The notes beneath the pieces are model-generated. The model had not been told where the DNA came from. It made no database searches and saw nothing but the letters and a program-made list of their open reading frames with translations. Shown here one piece after another: positions 35,862-47,325 of a DNA stretch of 64,000 nt; position 1 is the stretch's first letter, and each line of letters starts with the position of its first letter. The DNA is from Arachnopeziza araneosa (lineage: Eukaryota; Ascomycota; Leotiomycetes; Helotiales; Arachnopezizaceae), in contig QYAI01000016.1 of the NCBI GenBank assembly GCA_003988855.1, forward strand, positions 65,648 through 129,647, written 5' to 3'. A program made the translations under genes and the position numbers.

Positions 35862-37938
35862 TCACGGAAAGCTCTTTGGTCGCTCACTTATCATTTCGTT
35901 TTCGTCTTCTGCTTCGGGATCCACAAGATAGGCCAATTGTGCCCACACTCTCCAGTGCAAGATACCGATATGCGCAATTCGCGTTGCAACCTCAGAAATC
36001 TCTTCTTTTTGTCCCATTGGAAGTATACCAGAGCTTCCAGATCCATTTCTTGGCGCGGTTGCTGCTTCAAATATTTGCAGGCTCGTGAGTGGGGTGTAAG
36101 ATTCAATGAGCTTATGTAAAACAGGGAATATCCAGGAAAGCACACGACTCTCAGCTTCCTTATACACTTGAGACCGGCTGTTTGACAGATGAAGAGCAAG
36201 TTCCAACTCGAATTGTGCAAGGTAACTAAGAGGAGTGGTTGTCGAACGAAGTATTTGAAGTGCTAGAGCCGGTGTATTGCCTTTCCATTTGTCGTGCGAT
36301 GGTGGAGAGGAGAGAATAGCAACGAGGGATGATCGAACTTTGGTAGAAGTATCAACGGAAGGATGTGACAGATACAATGGTGGAGGAGGATTTGTGTCCG
36401 GTGTTGATGCTGTGGATGAAGGAGAAGACCGTGGAGTGGATGTAGAGGAACCGGAATGACTTTCCTCCATCTTCATACCAGAATAATCCCTCAAAAACCG
36501 GCCTCTTGTTTGGTCCTGTCTAAGCTTGCTAGCGGAGAAATGGTGCGGCGAGGGAAGTGTTGGAGATGAGAAAGCGCTCGGATCTGCAGGAGATGCAGGC
36601 CGATCACTAGGCGAGGGGACAAATGATGTTGTAGGCGTATCATCTGATGTGGTATATCTGATATCTTGCACTCTCGGAAGAGATTCGACACTACGGTACA
36701 GGATCATACAGATCTCGAGATTGACAAGATCAAGCATGTCAGCCCGTAGTTTTATCAGGCGTTCCTCGTCGAAGAGAAAGGTATGTGGAACCATTTCTGA
36801 TGATTTAGAATGGAGGGTAAGATTTACAAGAGCCTTCATAAAGTCCCAAGCGTGTCCTTGGGCACATAAGCCATTGGGAGTTGCGACTTCTGGTAGGTTG
36901 CTTGCTCGTTTGAACCAGCCATGGGCTCCAACGATGTCAACTCTTCCCATAGCAATTTTTTTCATGAAAAACTTTTGCTCGAAATGCACAGTATCTTCAA
37001 TTAAGAGGGGTCTTAAGCAACGAATCTGGTGATTTGCAACATCCTGCGTAAATGTTAGAGATTGAAGTAATCAATTACAAGGCCTTTGGAAATCTTACAA
37101 GCTTCATGGCCTCCAGGACGCCAAGAAGATTCTGCATCCCTTCCACGAGTAAAGTCACATCACCATTCCGGTCACCGTTGCTCAACTGAGAGACCATCTC
37201 GTCGACCCAGTTGTCTCGCATAGGAGCACAGTGGCACTTCAAGAGCTGAGAAAGCCAAGTAGACAGCTTCACCAAATCCGCGACACCTTTTCGAAACTGT
37301 TGCATGAGTAACTCGACATTGAAGGTCTCTTCGACTGAAGCCCGATCTCGTTGGGGAACAAGCGTTTCCAGAATACCTCGAATCGCTTTTAGCGTTGCAG
37401 GCAAACTCCACTCATTGTCACCCATCTCAAGCTCGAATTGCTCCCGTTGCATGAGGTAGTTGCTCAATTGCCGCCGCATTGTCTCCCAAAAATCATTAGC
37501 CTTCTGTGCTTTTCTCCTTCCTTTCTCACCATCGAGATTCGGTCTAAAATGTAGATCTGGGTCGAAGTTGATATCGTGTCGAAGTTTCGGGTTATTGACA
37601 ATTTTATTGACATCGAGTTCGCTCAGAGTTGCTTTCGTCACCGGCGGCTCTATCGATGGTGTTTGCTCCCTGTTACTCGACCTCGCAAACCTCTCCAGAT
37701 GGACTGACGCATATGGATGGCGATTTCTCGGTGACGGACTGCCTACCACTTTCCCTTTTTGTGACTCAATTCCGTAGTCCTGCGGTTCCAAGTGGATCTC
37801 AAGTGTGCTTTGAGACCTACTCTCGCTCGCTTGAGAATTGGTTATCGACCCGTCATTATTTGCTGCTGGCGTACTAGGGTGCCCATTCGTAGTCACGATG
37901 CTATTCGCCCTCCCTCTCTTGCTTGCGTCGGGTTCCAT
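35862..37938 (-). CDS. sok1: Sok1-type TCP11-domain protein
   Basis: Two exons (37099-37938 and 35862-37043) give 673 aa; the 55-nt phase-0 intron (GTAAGA donor, CGCAG acceptor) joins EAMKL to DVANHQIRCLRPLL. The N-terminal 110 residues are disordered and Ser/Pro-rich. The TCP11 domain starts at about 112 (NKIVNNPKLRHDINFDPDLH) and holds the expected LLKCHCAPMRDNWVDEM and GMQNLLGVLEAMKLDVANHQ blocks; a Ser/Pro insert lies at about 425-520. It ends with RIAHIGILHWRVWAQLAYL. This layout matches yeast Sok1, a suppressor of PKA loss, better than the gene at 23601 does, so the symbol is given to this copy, but orthology is by eye. An unusually long gene-free stretch lies upstream. Confidence 0.88.
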
Positions 37939-40900
37939 TATGGTAATTCCGTCTCAGCCCAGCTGAGGATTTTAATTGTGCCGCAGGTTTCGTGACTGTG
38001 TCGGGTCTCTTTCGGAAAACAGTTGGTACCAAACCCGACGATTGAGTGTAGAAGTGACAGCGGCGAAGTACGAGGAGATATCTAGAGCCATTGATCAGTA
38101 TGAACTTAAGTAACAAACAGCTTGCAAGAGAAAATGGGTCTGTGTTATTCTCGTTGGACCTCGTGGGTTCATGAAACGGATAGTAGCATATTGTACGACT
38201 ATGAACTTCGAGATGTGAGAGGATGTCTCGAGGTAACAACGGATAGCCATCAAGTTTTCTTTCACTTATGTGTTTGTGCTTCTGCAAGAGGACACATGCG
38301 ACATACCTCTTTCTCGTGCTTCGCGATAGCTCGCTGGTCGCAGCGTTCGCTATTCCACCCCCAATTCCGGCTGACCTTTTTTTTTTTTTTTTGTCTACGT
38401 TCTACAACGGTATGGAGGAAGCACTAAAGGACTGGATAGCGAAGGGTTCGACAAAGAAAAGTTCTAAAGGACCGTGGAGCCAGAGGCGAAGATTGTTTTA
38501 GCTAATTGCTGAAGGAGTGACGAAGAGTTGGAAAGGAACGAGGAGGAGGAGGAGGAGGATTGGAGTGATGGTCGGTCGAGGTCTGTGTGAGAGAGGTGGT
38601 GAAGTATGTACACAGCAAGGGCCCAAGTGAGGGAGGTATAGTAAGGTGGAATTCCTCGACAGGGAAGTTGCCTTGACCTAATACCGGCAATCGAAGCCAA
38701 TCTTGTCGGAGGTCTGGTTAGGGAGGGCTCTGCACGAGGAACAAGGACGGGGCAGGGCTCGAATACGGTCGTCTCCTCGTTCAAAGCGAAATTGCTCTGG
38801 ATATGCGGACAAAGTATCATGTACGAACAAGAGGTCAGCAGTCTTACGAGAGGCGATGACCCAACTTGCACTCAGCTCGCTCTTTATTGATTTACGAGTC
38901 TGCGAGCGATGGTGGACGAAGATAGGGGCGGAACGACGACGACGCCAATAATTTGCAAATACATTTAAGATTGAGAGGTTCCATATCCGTCTCCAGCGCA
39001 CTGGAAGGCACCCGAAGACTAAATAGGAGTGGTCGCCTCCCTCTACCGCCTCAACTTTTTGGTTGTGCATCAATAATTTTTTCCAAAAGCAATAATGTGA
39101 GAGCATTGGATATGCACGCCAACGCCACCGTCGTAACGACTCGCAGAGGGAGAGGGGGGGGGGACCCTCAACAACACAACCATAACAACATAACCTGAAT
39201 CACCATGACTGCACGGGATGCATTGAGTCGGCAGGACCGGGGAACCCAACCTGGATTGGCCTCACAGTCAATATGTTAAGCTGTGCGCTTACAGCTGAAG
39301 GGTGGCATGATCCGCCACTCGCCGCTGATTGCAAATCGCTCCCAAGAAAACATTTCAAGGCGCATCGCATTTTGGCCAGTCCCCTGAGCTTGTTTCGGCG
39401 GCGCGCACTTGATGCATGTCGGTTGCCTCGTCACTCAGCTCAGCCCGTCACCGCCAAAACTCATGCGGCGATTCCATTGTTGGATGCCTCGTTGGGACAG
39501 CGACTATATAACTGCTTTAGCTCCCATCATTGGGACCTCTTCCTCCTCGCAGACCGAACCTCTGTCGCCTTAACTCTCGGATCAGCACAGCACCAGCGCA
39601 CGCTTGTCTGTTCTCCCAGGACCAGGCCGCCAGTAGCAGCTTCATGGCGGCGAGAGTGCGAGAGTCAGAGCTGGCGACGCATCTCTACGCTTTGCACTGC
39701 ACGTATCCTATGGCACCAAGACGGGACTCGATTGAACACCACGTCTGTCCCCATTACACACGCGCAAGCCTGGGCGAGCAAATCTTCCGTCTCCCTTCAC
39801 AGGATTACACGGGCAGTCTTGTTGACGGGTCATGTCTCGACTGTGCTTCCTGGCCTTACTTTTTACAGTCCCATGGCCCTGCACAGCGTGACGCTGAATC
39901 CTCCGTTACCATGCCCGCATTCCCTAGACCATTGACTCAGGCTGGCCTCAATTATCCATAGCGTAGTCTTGAGATACTCCGTACCTACCGAGTTGAGGGA
40001 AGACCAACGGTTTCCGGGAGTATCGTCTCACTTGCAGCCTATCAAACCATGCCTCCCTCATGTCAGACGGTCTGTGGTGCGGCTTTCCAGATGCCCAGTT
40101 GGTGACGGCCGCTGCAATCGGAATGAGCCGCAAATCGAAGTCGGTATCGTGCCGCTCAACCATCTCGATCTGGAAACTCAGTGTGGTGATTCAACTCGGA
40201 GCATGCGAGGGAGTGCCCAAGTGGCATTTGCTGGCCGTGGCATTCCTGCGAAGCTATTGGTCGGCAAATGAAACCTGTGGTGATGCCCTCGCGTTTTGAC
40301 CAAGTCCACCACCATGCAGAGTTCATGGTTGAACCATTGCTGCACCTTTTGAAATTCCTCGATGCACCAGCCGACAGAAGTGAGGCGGACGAAATTGCAT
40401 GCTCTGCCGAATGGAAAGGTGGCGTCTCCACGTGAAATCTAGGTTGTCCTCATGTCTCACTTACAAAGTCGATCGCTCCGAGGGTTTGGTAATGGTAGGA
40501 CAAGAATTCCAGGGCATGATGGAGCATTTTTCTCGAAGCAGCAGCCCACCAAGGGTCTCGCAGATCTCCATTAGTGCTGGCGGGCAAGAGTTACCATTTC
40601 AAATCATCAAGGGCAATGAAACAAGAACTGCGCTCGGTGTGCACGGCATCGTCTCGCCTTCCTCTCTGGATCAGCACGTCGTTTTCCCCAAAACTTCCGG
40701 CTTTTCCTGCTCCTGCTCTTGTCCAGCGAGCATCAATATCCTTCTATCGCTCATCCCTCAAGGCGTTCCTCTTTGTAACTTTTCATTTGGGCCCGCTTCT
40801 TCATTTTTATCCGCCTTGCTTCATGGGCAACGGCTCCGAACTGTCCGAGACCTGCATGCAACAGTAATACTTCACTTCAAGTCTTTACCGGCTGCTCGAG

Positions 40901-41760
40901 TTTGAAACTGTGTGTCAGGGTAAGCTATTATTCATCAGGACTGCAAGGCAACAGTGTCGCGTGATAGTAAGCTCTTGTTGCACACCTAGGTATCCTTTCT
41001 CTTTCTGCAGAATTACCAGCAGCAGTGCCATCTCATATGCCTTTCTTTCTTGCAATTCTAGACCTTCTCGTGTTCAAGATCAAGTGTTGATCTACGACCA
41101 TTACAAGCTCTTTGCCCGTCAGATCCTTCTCCGAAGTTGAAACTCCGAAGAAGATACACTTTCAAGCTGGTCAAGCAGCTGTCTTTGAGCACTGGGGGTT
41201 TAGAATAATTTGTGGCAATGAATGTTTAATTCTTTGACCAAATTATCCATGATACATGAGTTGGTGAATTTCAAAACGAGAGCCAATACTCACTATAAAT
41301 CTTTGCAATTTGTCTCTCTAGAATTGTTTTCGTTGTCGGTGTCAACGTCGGATAACTAAAGTTGTTTTTGTTCATGAGCTACGGCGTAGGCGCGGTAGTC
41401 CAGGTAAACAACAAGTAGCGATCAGTGGTAAAGAAGAATATTCCTCTCTTGAAGAATATTTTTTAGACTCTATAGGAGTATCATTCTATTGATTCTCCAA
41501 TACAGGATGATTAAGATGAGGTCGAGTATTATTCTTTTAGTCACATCTGGAATCTATGTTTTCAAGGCTCTCTGCATTTTCACTCCTCCACTCATCAAAC
41601 TAAACTTGATGGCAAGTCGTATCGAGTCTTGATTATTTTGCTCCGATTTTCTCTACGCTTCTACGCTCGGCTTGACGAAGCTTTACTGTCTAGCACAGGT
41701 CCTCGTTACGTGACCGCTAATTAACTAAAAAGTATTACCAATTTCAACACCACCCACCTC
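37939..41760. other. 3.8-kb gene-free stretch upstream of Sok1
   Basis: It has a run of 16 T at 38377-38392, a GAG-rich run near 38540-38570 and a 10-G run at 39154-39163. The open frames at 39273-39935 (220 codons) and 39530-39961 overlap in a GC-rich part, but they have no domain, no signal peptide and biased Cys/His/Arg content typical of chance frames. Regulatory DNA, a long leader of the Sok1 gene or a non-coding RNA gene are possible. Confidence 0.5.
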
Positions 41761-43276
41761 TTAAAATACCCTTCGATGCAGGCCGTCAACCCCCACTTCA
41801 GCCTCGTTCTCATCCACGCCCCCACCGACAGCCTCACTTTCAACTAAATCCTCCTCACTCCCATGCCTTCTACTTCTTCCCAACATAGCGATCTCCTCAT
41901 CAGCCCTCCCAGCAGAAGCTCTCCCCTCCCTGTCATCCCCTTTCTGTTTCCCAACAGCTACCCAAACGACACCACCAAATATCAGAAAACTCCCCGCGAG
42001 ACTCTGCCAACCGGGCGTCACACCAAAAACCATTCTATCCAACGCCAGCGCAAAAAGCATGTTCGTATAAATCATGTTTGTAGCTCTTGCCCCACCCGCT
42101 CTGCCACCCGCTGATAGACCTTTTGTGAGCAGATACTGCATCGTAAAGCCGCAGACGCCCAGGAAAAACAGCATTGACCACTGTCTGAGGCCGTTGGGGA
42201 GCTGGAAGCGAAGTGTGGATGAGATGTGGAGGGGTTGAGCGAGGGAGAGCGCAAGTGCAGCAATGATGGTGCAGAACGTAGAGAAGTAGTTTACAGATAC
42301 TAGAGCGTGAGCGCGAGAACCGATCCACCGAAGGGTAGTGAAAGCTCCAGCTGCTCCGAGGACTCCTAGTAGAGCAACTGCTACAGCACTAAGTCTTTGC
42401 GCTGAAGTCGGAGGAGGAAAGTCAAAATTGATTGTACTGTTTGTGGCTGAGGCGGGTGGAGGTGATGCAGATGAGGAGCTGAAGAGCGAAGATGGACGAG
42501 CTATTAGGACAACGCCCGTGAGAGAGACTAAAGACGCTAACTGGTGTGAACGAGGGAAGGGCTCTGAGAGAAAAAGATAACAACCATAGGAAGCGACAGA
42601 CGGTGCGAGAAAAGTGATCACTACAGCATCAGCAACGGGGAGGTATTGAAGAGAATCTATCGCAGTCGTCAGTTACTAATATCTCATCCCCAGAAAAGAG
42701 AGTAGACATACAATACATCCCAAAAATCCCAAAGAATCCCGATATCGCTCTCCCGATCAACAAACCTCTTATCTCTCTCCTCCCAAATGGAAAGTCTGGG
42801 ACTTTTGACCACCACATCCATGCAGTGCAAAAGATAATCGTCAAGCCTTGCCGAGCAAACAAGACCTGAAAGGGATTCATGCCCTCGCCTTCTAGCTCCA
42901 AGATGCGAGTGGTTACATTCATCAAAGCCCCAAACAGCTGCGAGAAAGACACGAGAAACAAGCCTTGGTTCCTATGCCAGAAATCACCGAACTTTGCTTT
43001 CCATGTTCGAGGTACTGCGACATGGTGTGGATACGGAGAGAGACTGCGCGCTCTTCCCAACGAGGAAATGGTGCTTATTGAGAGTCGTCTGAAGGCTTCG
43101 GGGTCAAGGAGGGAAGAAGCATCTACACCTTTCGGTGGTTTGGGTGAGAGGAAACGGCGACCAGTGTCGCCGCCGTTGAGGGAGACATCGAGGCCAGGGA
43201 GCAGCGGGATGGGTTCTTCTTCAACAAGGCTGTTGAATTTGGTTGGAGAGGATGGGAGCGGAGCATATTGTGACAT
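41761..43276 (-). CDS. EamA/DMT-superfamily membrane transporter
   Basis: Two exons (42712-43276 and 41761-42656) give 486 aa. The phase-1 junction (GTATGT donor, GCGATAG acceptor) restores FGMYYSLQYLPVADAVVITF, a hallmark of the SLC35G-like branch of the drug/metabolite transporter superfamily. A cytoplasmic N-terminus of about 100 residues is followed by about ten membrane helices in two EamA halves: the first begins at FLVSFSQLFGALMNVTTR and ends at LVSLTGVVLIARPSSLF; the second starts near AVAVALLGVLGAAGAFTTL and ends at LIFGGVVWVAVGKQKG. The C-terminal tail is acidic and polar. The first ATG is 43276; the frame runs upstream to a GTG only. The substrate is unknown; sugar-nucleotide or small-metabolite export would be family-based guesses. 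Confidence 0.9.
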
Positions 43277-44319
43277 TGTGACCAAAGGGATGCATTGCAA
43301 GTAAGCAAAAGCAATCGAATGGTAGACAGCAGAATGAAAATTGATGGATATTATGTACAATGGATGTGAGACATCGGTGAGAGATGAGCCTCGACGTGGA
43401 CAGGACTGCAAATGATCAAGTGAGGACGGCACGGAGTCAAATAGAAGTGGGATGGATGCGCTGCGACGCTTCCCCGATAGTGGGGCATGCTGGTGAGAAT
43501 TGTCAATCAGAAGCTATTCAGGAGTGACGAGAAACGCCTCAGCCTTCTGCTTGGCGGAAGACAACCGCCAGCTGCGGAAGTACGCCTTGTGGAAACCCTC
43601 TCGAACCACTAAGCTGTCAAGAGAGAATTGGAGAAATGTATCGGAGAGGGGTGGGAAGAGATTCCGGGGAGAATGACCACCAAAGTGGATGAAAGAGTTG
43701 AGAGGAGACGGCATCATAGGCCCGGCACGGAACTCAGCCTTGCGCGATTGGCTTGGCTTTCTTGCGCTGGCTCCGTTTTCGCTCACCTTGCATTTCCTTC
43801 TCCGCTATGCTATTCTTCTCGGGCCTTTCTTAAGAAGACCTGCATGGAAATGCAAAACTCTCACGCGGGAACAGATCAAAATGCAACAGTCTATAGCGAC
43901 GCAGTCTTGATAATCTTTTTCTTTCGTTGAGAAATCCACTACCAGTCTATGGATCAAAGTCGTCACGCATAGAAAGCCTGGATGACTTCATGCTGTCATA
44001 ACGCCACAGAAATGCTCATCTCTGGCCGCAAAACTTAAACGCCTGAGTAAAACGTGACCCGATTTGCGAGGTGATGGATATGCTTTGAAGCGCAGCTTAG
44101 ATAGCAAGAACAACCTATCCATACCAGCCTCGAATGTGCCGCCGCAATAGGAGTTCATCGACTTGCAACAATGTTTCCGAGTCTCATTCAAGACTCGATT
44201 GAGCTGTCTCAAATAGGGGATCCAATCTACCACAAGATGGTAGCTGGCCGATGGTGACAATGCCACAAGTTCCGTAAGGTAGGCTCAATCATTCGTGTTG
44301 TGATTTGTACGGAAGCAGT
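43277..44319. other. Intergenic, transporter promoter region
   Basis: About 1 kb between the start of the transporter gene and the end of TAF13, both on minus. It holds the transporter promoter. No further reading frame is supported. Confidence 0.45.
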
Positions 44320-44816
44320 TCATCTTCCATTCGTAGCAGCAATGTTCTTCCCCTTGATCATACGAACACCCATCATCGCCTCTGGATCATCGTCTTCAAC
44401 ACCTAACTTTTCTTCCAAGACCTTCGCACTTTTCATAATCTTATCATCATTCTGATCCACTAGCTTTCGTGCTCTCTCGATCTCAGTCTTCTTTTCCAAG
44501 ACTTCCTTAATTTTCCCAAGATAGACGGGGTTCTTGCGGCAAGCAAATTTGACATCATCGAGCTTGATCTTTTGTCTTCCAGCAACTTGAGCGGAGCGAC
44601 CGGTTTCGAAGCATAGCTCGGTGATAAAGTCTGACAACAGTTCGTCGAGCACTCGTTTGGTTTGTTCAAGGGGCTGTGGGACATCACCATGTGCGTAGAG
44701 GAATTGCTGCACTAAAGACCATCAGCAATGGTTAAATGAAGAAGATAGAACTTACACTCTTGATCTGTAAAGACCTGTTGACCTCGATTCTTTCCAATAC
44801 GCGCTCTTGGTTCCAT
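44320..44816 (-). CDS. taf13: TFIID subunit TAF13
   Basis: Two exons (44756-44816 and 44320-44711) give 150 aa, the usual fungal length. TAF13 is a histone-fold subunit of the general transcription factor TFIID; it pairs with TAF11 and contacts TBP. The first exon encodes MEPRARIGKNRGQQVFTDQE; after a 44-nt intron the fold continues with LQQFLYAHGDVPQPLEQTKR, VLDELLSDFITELCFETGR and KIKLDDVKFACRKNPVYLGK, which are the three core helices and loops. A charged helical tail follows (KEVLEKKTEIERARKLVDQN). The ATG at 44816 is the only one that gives the conserved short N-terminus. Confidence 0.93.
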
Positions 44817-45662
44817 GGTGATTGTTGATCTGACAGAGCCTGGATTATTGCCGCAAGACTTCTGCAAATACTTGAAGATTGATGGTCTACGAAATCTTGA
44901 ATGGTTTGACCTCTTGGGTAGAAATGAAGAGGAGATGTTACCAGGACACAAGGCTGAAAGTTTAGGGTGTTCGGTAAAACTTCGGATGCAAGAACAAACA
45001 ACCTGGCCTTGGCTTGCTTGTGCTCCTCTGGCATCTTCTGTTGAAAGTCCAACTCAAGTTGCATCATCACAAGAATCATGGTAAGTGAATGCGAATATAC
45101 CTGTTTGATGTTCCTAAATAACCCGTCTGCAGTCTGCTCTCTTCAACTTCCAGTCTGCACTTCTCGTGCTCCTTCTCCTGATTTGCACAAGCGCATACTG
45201 TCACCAGCTTTTCCCTGCCTTCATGGATAGGAACAAGGAGTCGTAGGTTTACTAATTGATTTTCTTTCTGGGAAATACTCATCGTACTACAGACCCATAT
45301 GGGGGACCTTCTGGAAATGCGCCCGGGTTGGGGAACGATTGAGTTTATACATAAGTGTGTGTTGCGTAATATTTGCAGTAAGTTGAGCCGGGTCAAAAGC
45401 TGTCGAGCATGTCTGACTTACATAGGTTCGGATGTTTATCGGTACTTAATGATATGGAGTGATTGAGCCGGCGTTAAAGGATAGAAAGGAAATACCAGGA
45501 GGTTGACTATCAAAAATTTGATTTATGAAAGCTGTGGATATATTATTACAAAGAGTAGCAAGAAGATCTCGCTGCTTTCAGAATACACCTGCGGGTCTCT
45601 TATGCCTTTCTAGCACCATGTCCAAACGCCATCGCAAATATTTGATTGACACATCAAATCCG
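44817..45662. other. Intergenic with one weak coding candidate
   Basis: It holds the TAF13 promoter. On minus, an ATG at 45282 opens a 60-codon frame to a possible GTATAT donor at 45100 (KLVTVCACANQEKEHEKCRL, then EVEESRLQTGYL). No acceptor gives a convincing in-phase join to the next minus frame (MMQLELDFQQKMPEEHKQAK, near 45060). I leave it as a weak candidate for a small spliced gene. Confidence 0.3.
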
Positions 45663-46502
45663 TCATGGTTCATAAACACTTGCCCTCGAACTCTCACTCT
45701 CGCCCCAGATGTCTCTACTCTGCTGTTCCACTGCTTTCATGGAGTTAGCGACTTCTTCCAGCCTGGCTACTACGTCCAATACTCCATCATTAACTCTCTT
45801 AAAATATCGGTCGTTAGCCTCTCTCCTCTTCCTCGCAAGAAGGATATCAGACTCTGTCTCCTCCTCAAGTGTGTCCCCAATACCGGCAGGACCACCACTG
45901 CTATCAGGTCTTGCACTTCCGCTATGCGCCGTGCTTCCGGCTGCATCGAGCAAACTTCTTCCTTCACTCCCAAGTTGTAACCCTTTCCCACCAGTTGACA
46001 GGCCTTTGCTGTCCTTGTCAGCACCCTCTCCCACATCATCTACTTCACTCCTAGCCCAAGCCTTTGCAAGCTCAATCTGGGCGATCCTTAAACCCTCCAA
46101 AGCTCTCGCATGCTCTGCTCCAAAAGCATGTGTACCACTGGCAGCACTTATTTCCACCTCCTCCAGCGTGCTCTGCATTTGTAGCCATTGAGCATCAGTC
46201 TTGTCTGCTTGCTTCCTTCCTTCAGCATCCTGCTGTTGTCTTGGGAGCGCGGGCCTTGGCAAGGAAGTACTGGCCGCTGCGTCAGAAGGCCCGTCCAATC
46301 TTGAAACTACATGCTGAGAGAGCCTCGAGCTCTGGCGCAATAACGGCGCTCTGGAAGCATTTAACCCGCTCGGAACTGGAGGTTGTACAGGCGCAACACC
46401 AGGAAGGGAGACATGGCTCGCATTCTGCGATGGAGGTCCAAGGAACAGAGATGGTGGTGGATCGCGCAATTGCTTGGCTTTGACTTGCGGCGAATTCGAC
46501 AT
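45663..46502 (-). CDS. Uncharacterised protein with C-terminal coiled coil
   Basis: A single exon gives 279 aa. The first ATG is 46502 (MSNSPQVK); the frame opens upstream at a GTG. The N-terminal 90 residues are Pro/Ser-rich and disordered. Helical blocks follow: DAQWLQMQSTLEEVEISAAS and HARALEGLRIAQIELAKAWA, then a Gly/Ser/Asp-rich linker, then LLARKRREANDRYFKRVNDG, VLDVVARLEEVANSMKAVEQ and QSRDIWGESES, which look like coiled coil. This arrangement recalls small uncharacterised fungal proteins (a DUF5315-type family is possible) and subunits of trafficking complexes such as BLOC-1, but I cannot name it. It has no signal peptide or membrane segment. It is divergent from rps23, with 280 bp between start codons. 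Confidence 0.7.
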   Translation of the reverse strand: MSNSPQVKAKQLRDPPPSLFLGPPSQNASHVSLPGVAPVQPPVPSGLNASRAPLLRQSSRLSQHVVSRLDGPSDAAASTSLPRPALPRQQQDAEGRKQADKTDAQWLQMQSTLEEVEISAASGTHAFGAEHARALEGLRIAQIELAKAWARSEVDDVGEGADKDSKGLSTGGKGLQLGSEGRSLLDAAGSTAHSGSARPDSSGGPAGIGDTLEEETESDILLARKRREANDRYFKRVNDGVLDVVARLEEVANSMKAVEQQSRDIWGESESSRASVYEP

Positions 46503-46782
46503 GGTCACATTGTTATGGATGGTTGTAATAGAAGATCGATCCAGATGCGCTTCTATTGGACGATTAGCTGCTCCCTGTATGTCACGTGTTTGAACTTTTG
46601 GACCCCTCGCTTAGTTCACACACCAAAGATAGGAATTTCAAAATTGTATACTTTCACGACGACCAACCTCAAACCCAACCTTTCGAACCCCATCATCGCC
46701 ATAAACCGGTACGCATTTACCCACATCGATATCCTTCTCGATTCATTGGAAATTCGAGTCTAACAATTGAATTCTAGCAATC
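46503..46782. promoter_or_regulatory. Compact divergent promoter between coiled-coil gene and rps23
   Basis: Only 280 bp separate two outward-facing ATGs, so the promoters and leaders of both genes share this space. Pyrimidine-rich sequence (acctcaaacccaacctttc) lies about 110 bases before the rps23 ATG, as is common for fungal ribosomal protein genes. Confidence 0.6.
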
Positions 46783-47325
46783 ATGGGTAAAGGAAAGCCT
46801 CGTGGTCTCAACGCTGCCCGCAAGCTCCACAACCACCGCAGAGAGCAGAAATGGGCCGATCTCTCATACAAGAAGCGTGCGCTCGGCACTGCCTTCAAGT
46901 CCTCGCCATTCGGAGGTTCATCTCACGCCAAGGGCATAGTTCTCGAGAAAGTTGGCGTTGAGGCCAAACAGCCCAACTCTGCTATTCGAAAGTGTGTTAG
47001 GGTGCAGTTGATTAAGAACGGAAAGAAGGTCACAGCTTTCGGTATGTGATTTCAATCTACGAATTGACTTGGAAAATGGTTTCGGGTTTAGCGGGGATGA
47101 ACATGCATTAAGATATAGAGTTGGGACATGACTGATAATGATATAGTGCCCAACGATGGTTGTCTCAACTTTGTCGATGAGAACGATGAAGTCCTCCTCG
47201 CAGGTTTCGGTCGTAAGGGCAAGGCGAAGGGTGATATTCCCGGTGTGCGATTCAAGGTCGTGAAAGTCTCTGGTGTCGGTCTGTCTGCGCTATGGAAGGA
47301 GAAGAAGGAAAAGCCAAGATCATAG
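46783..47325 (+). CDS. rps23: 40S ribosomal protein S23 (uS12)
   Basis: Two exons (46783-47041 and 47147-47325) give 145 aa, the exact length of eukaryotic Rps23. uS12 sits at the decoding centre of the small subunit and monitors codon-anticodon pairing. The N-terminal MGKGKPRGLNAARKL, the conserved loop GVEAKQPNSAIRKCVRVQL (its proline is hydroxylated in eukaryotes), the VPNDGCLNFVDENDEVLLAG block and the C-terminal KEKKEKPRS are all present. The 105-nt intron (GTATGT...TATAG) sits in phase 1 between TAF and VPNDG. Confidence 0.97.

Noticed and set aside
39273..39961. Two overlapping plus-strand open frames of 220 and 143 codons
   Set aside because: They lie in GC-rich DNA where long frames arise by chance; there is no domain, signal peptide or clear codon pattern, and they overlap in different frames.
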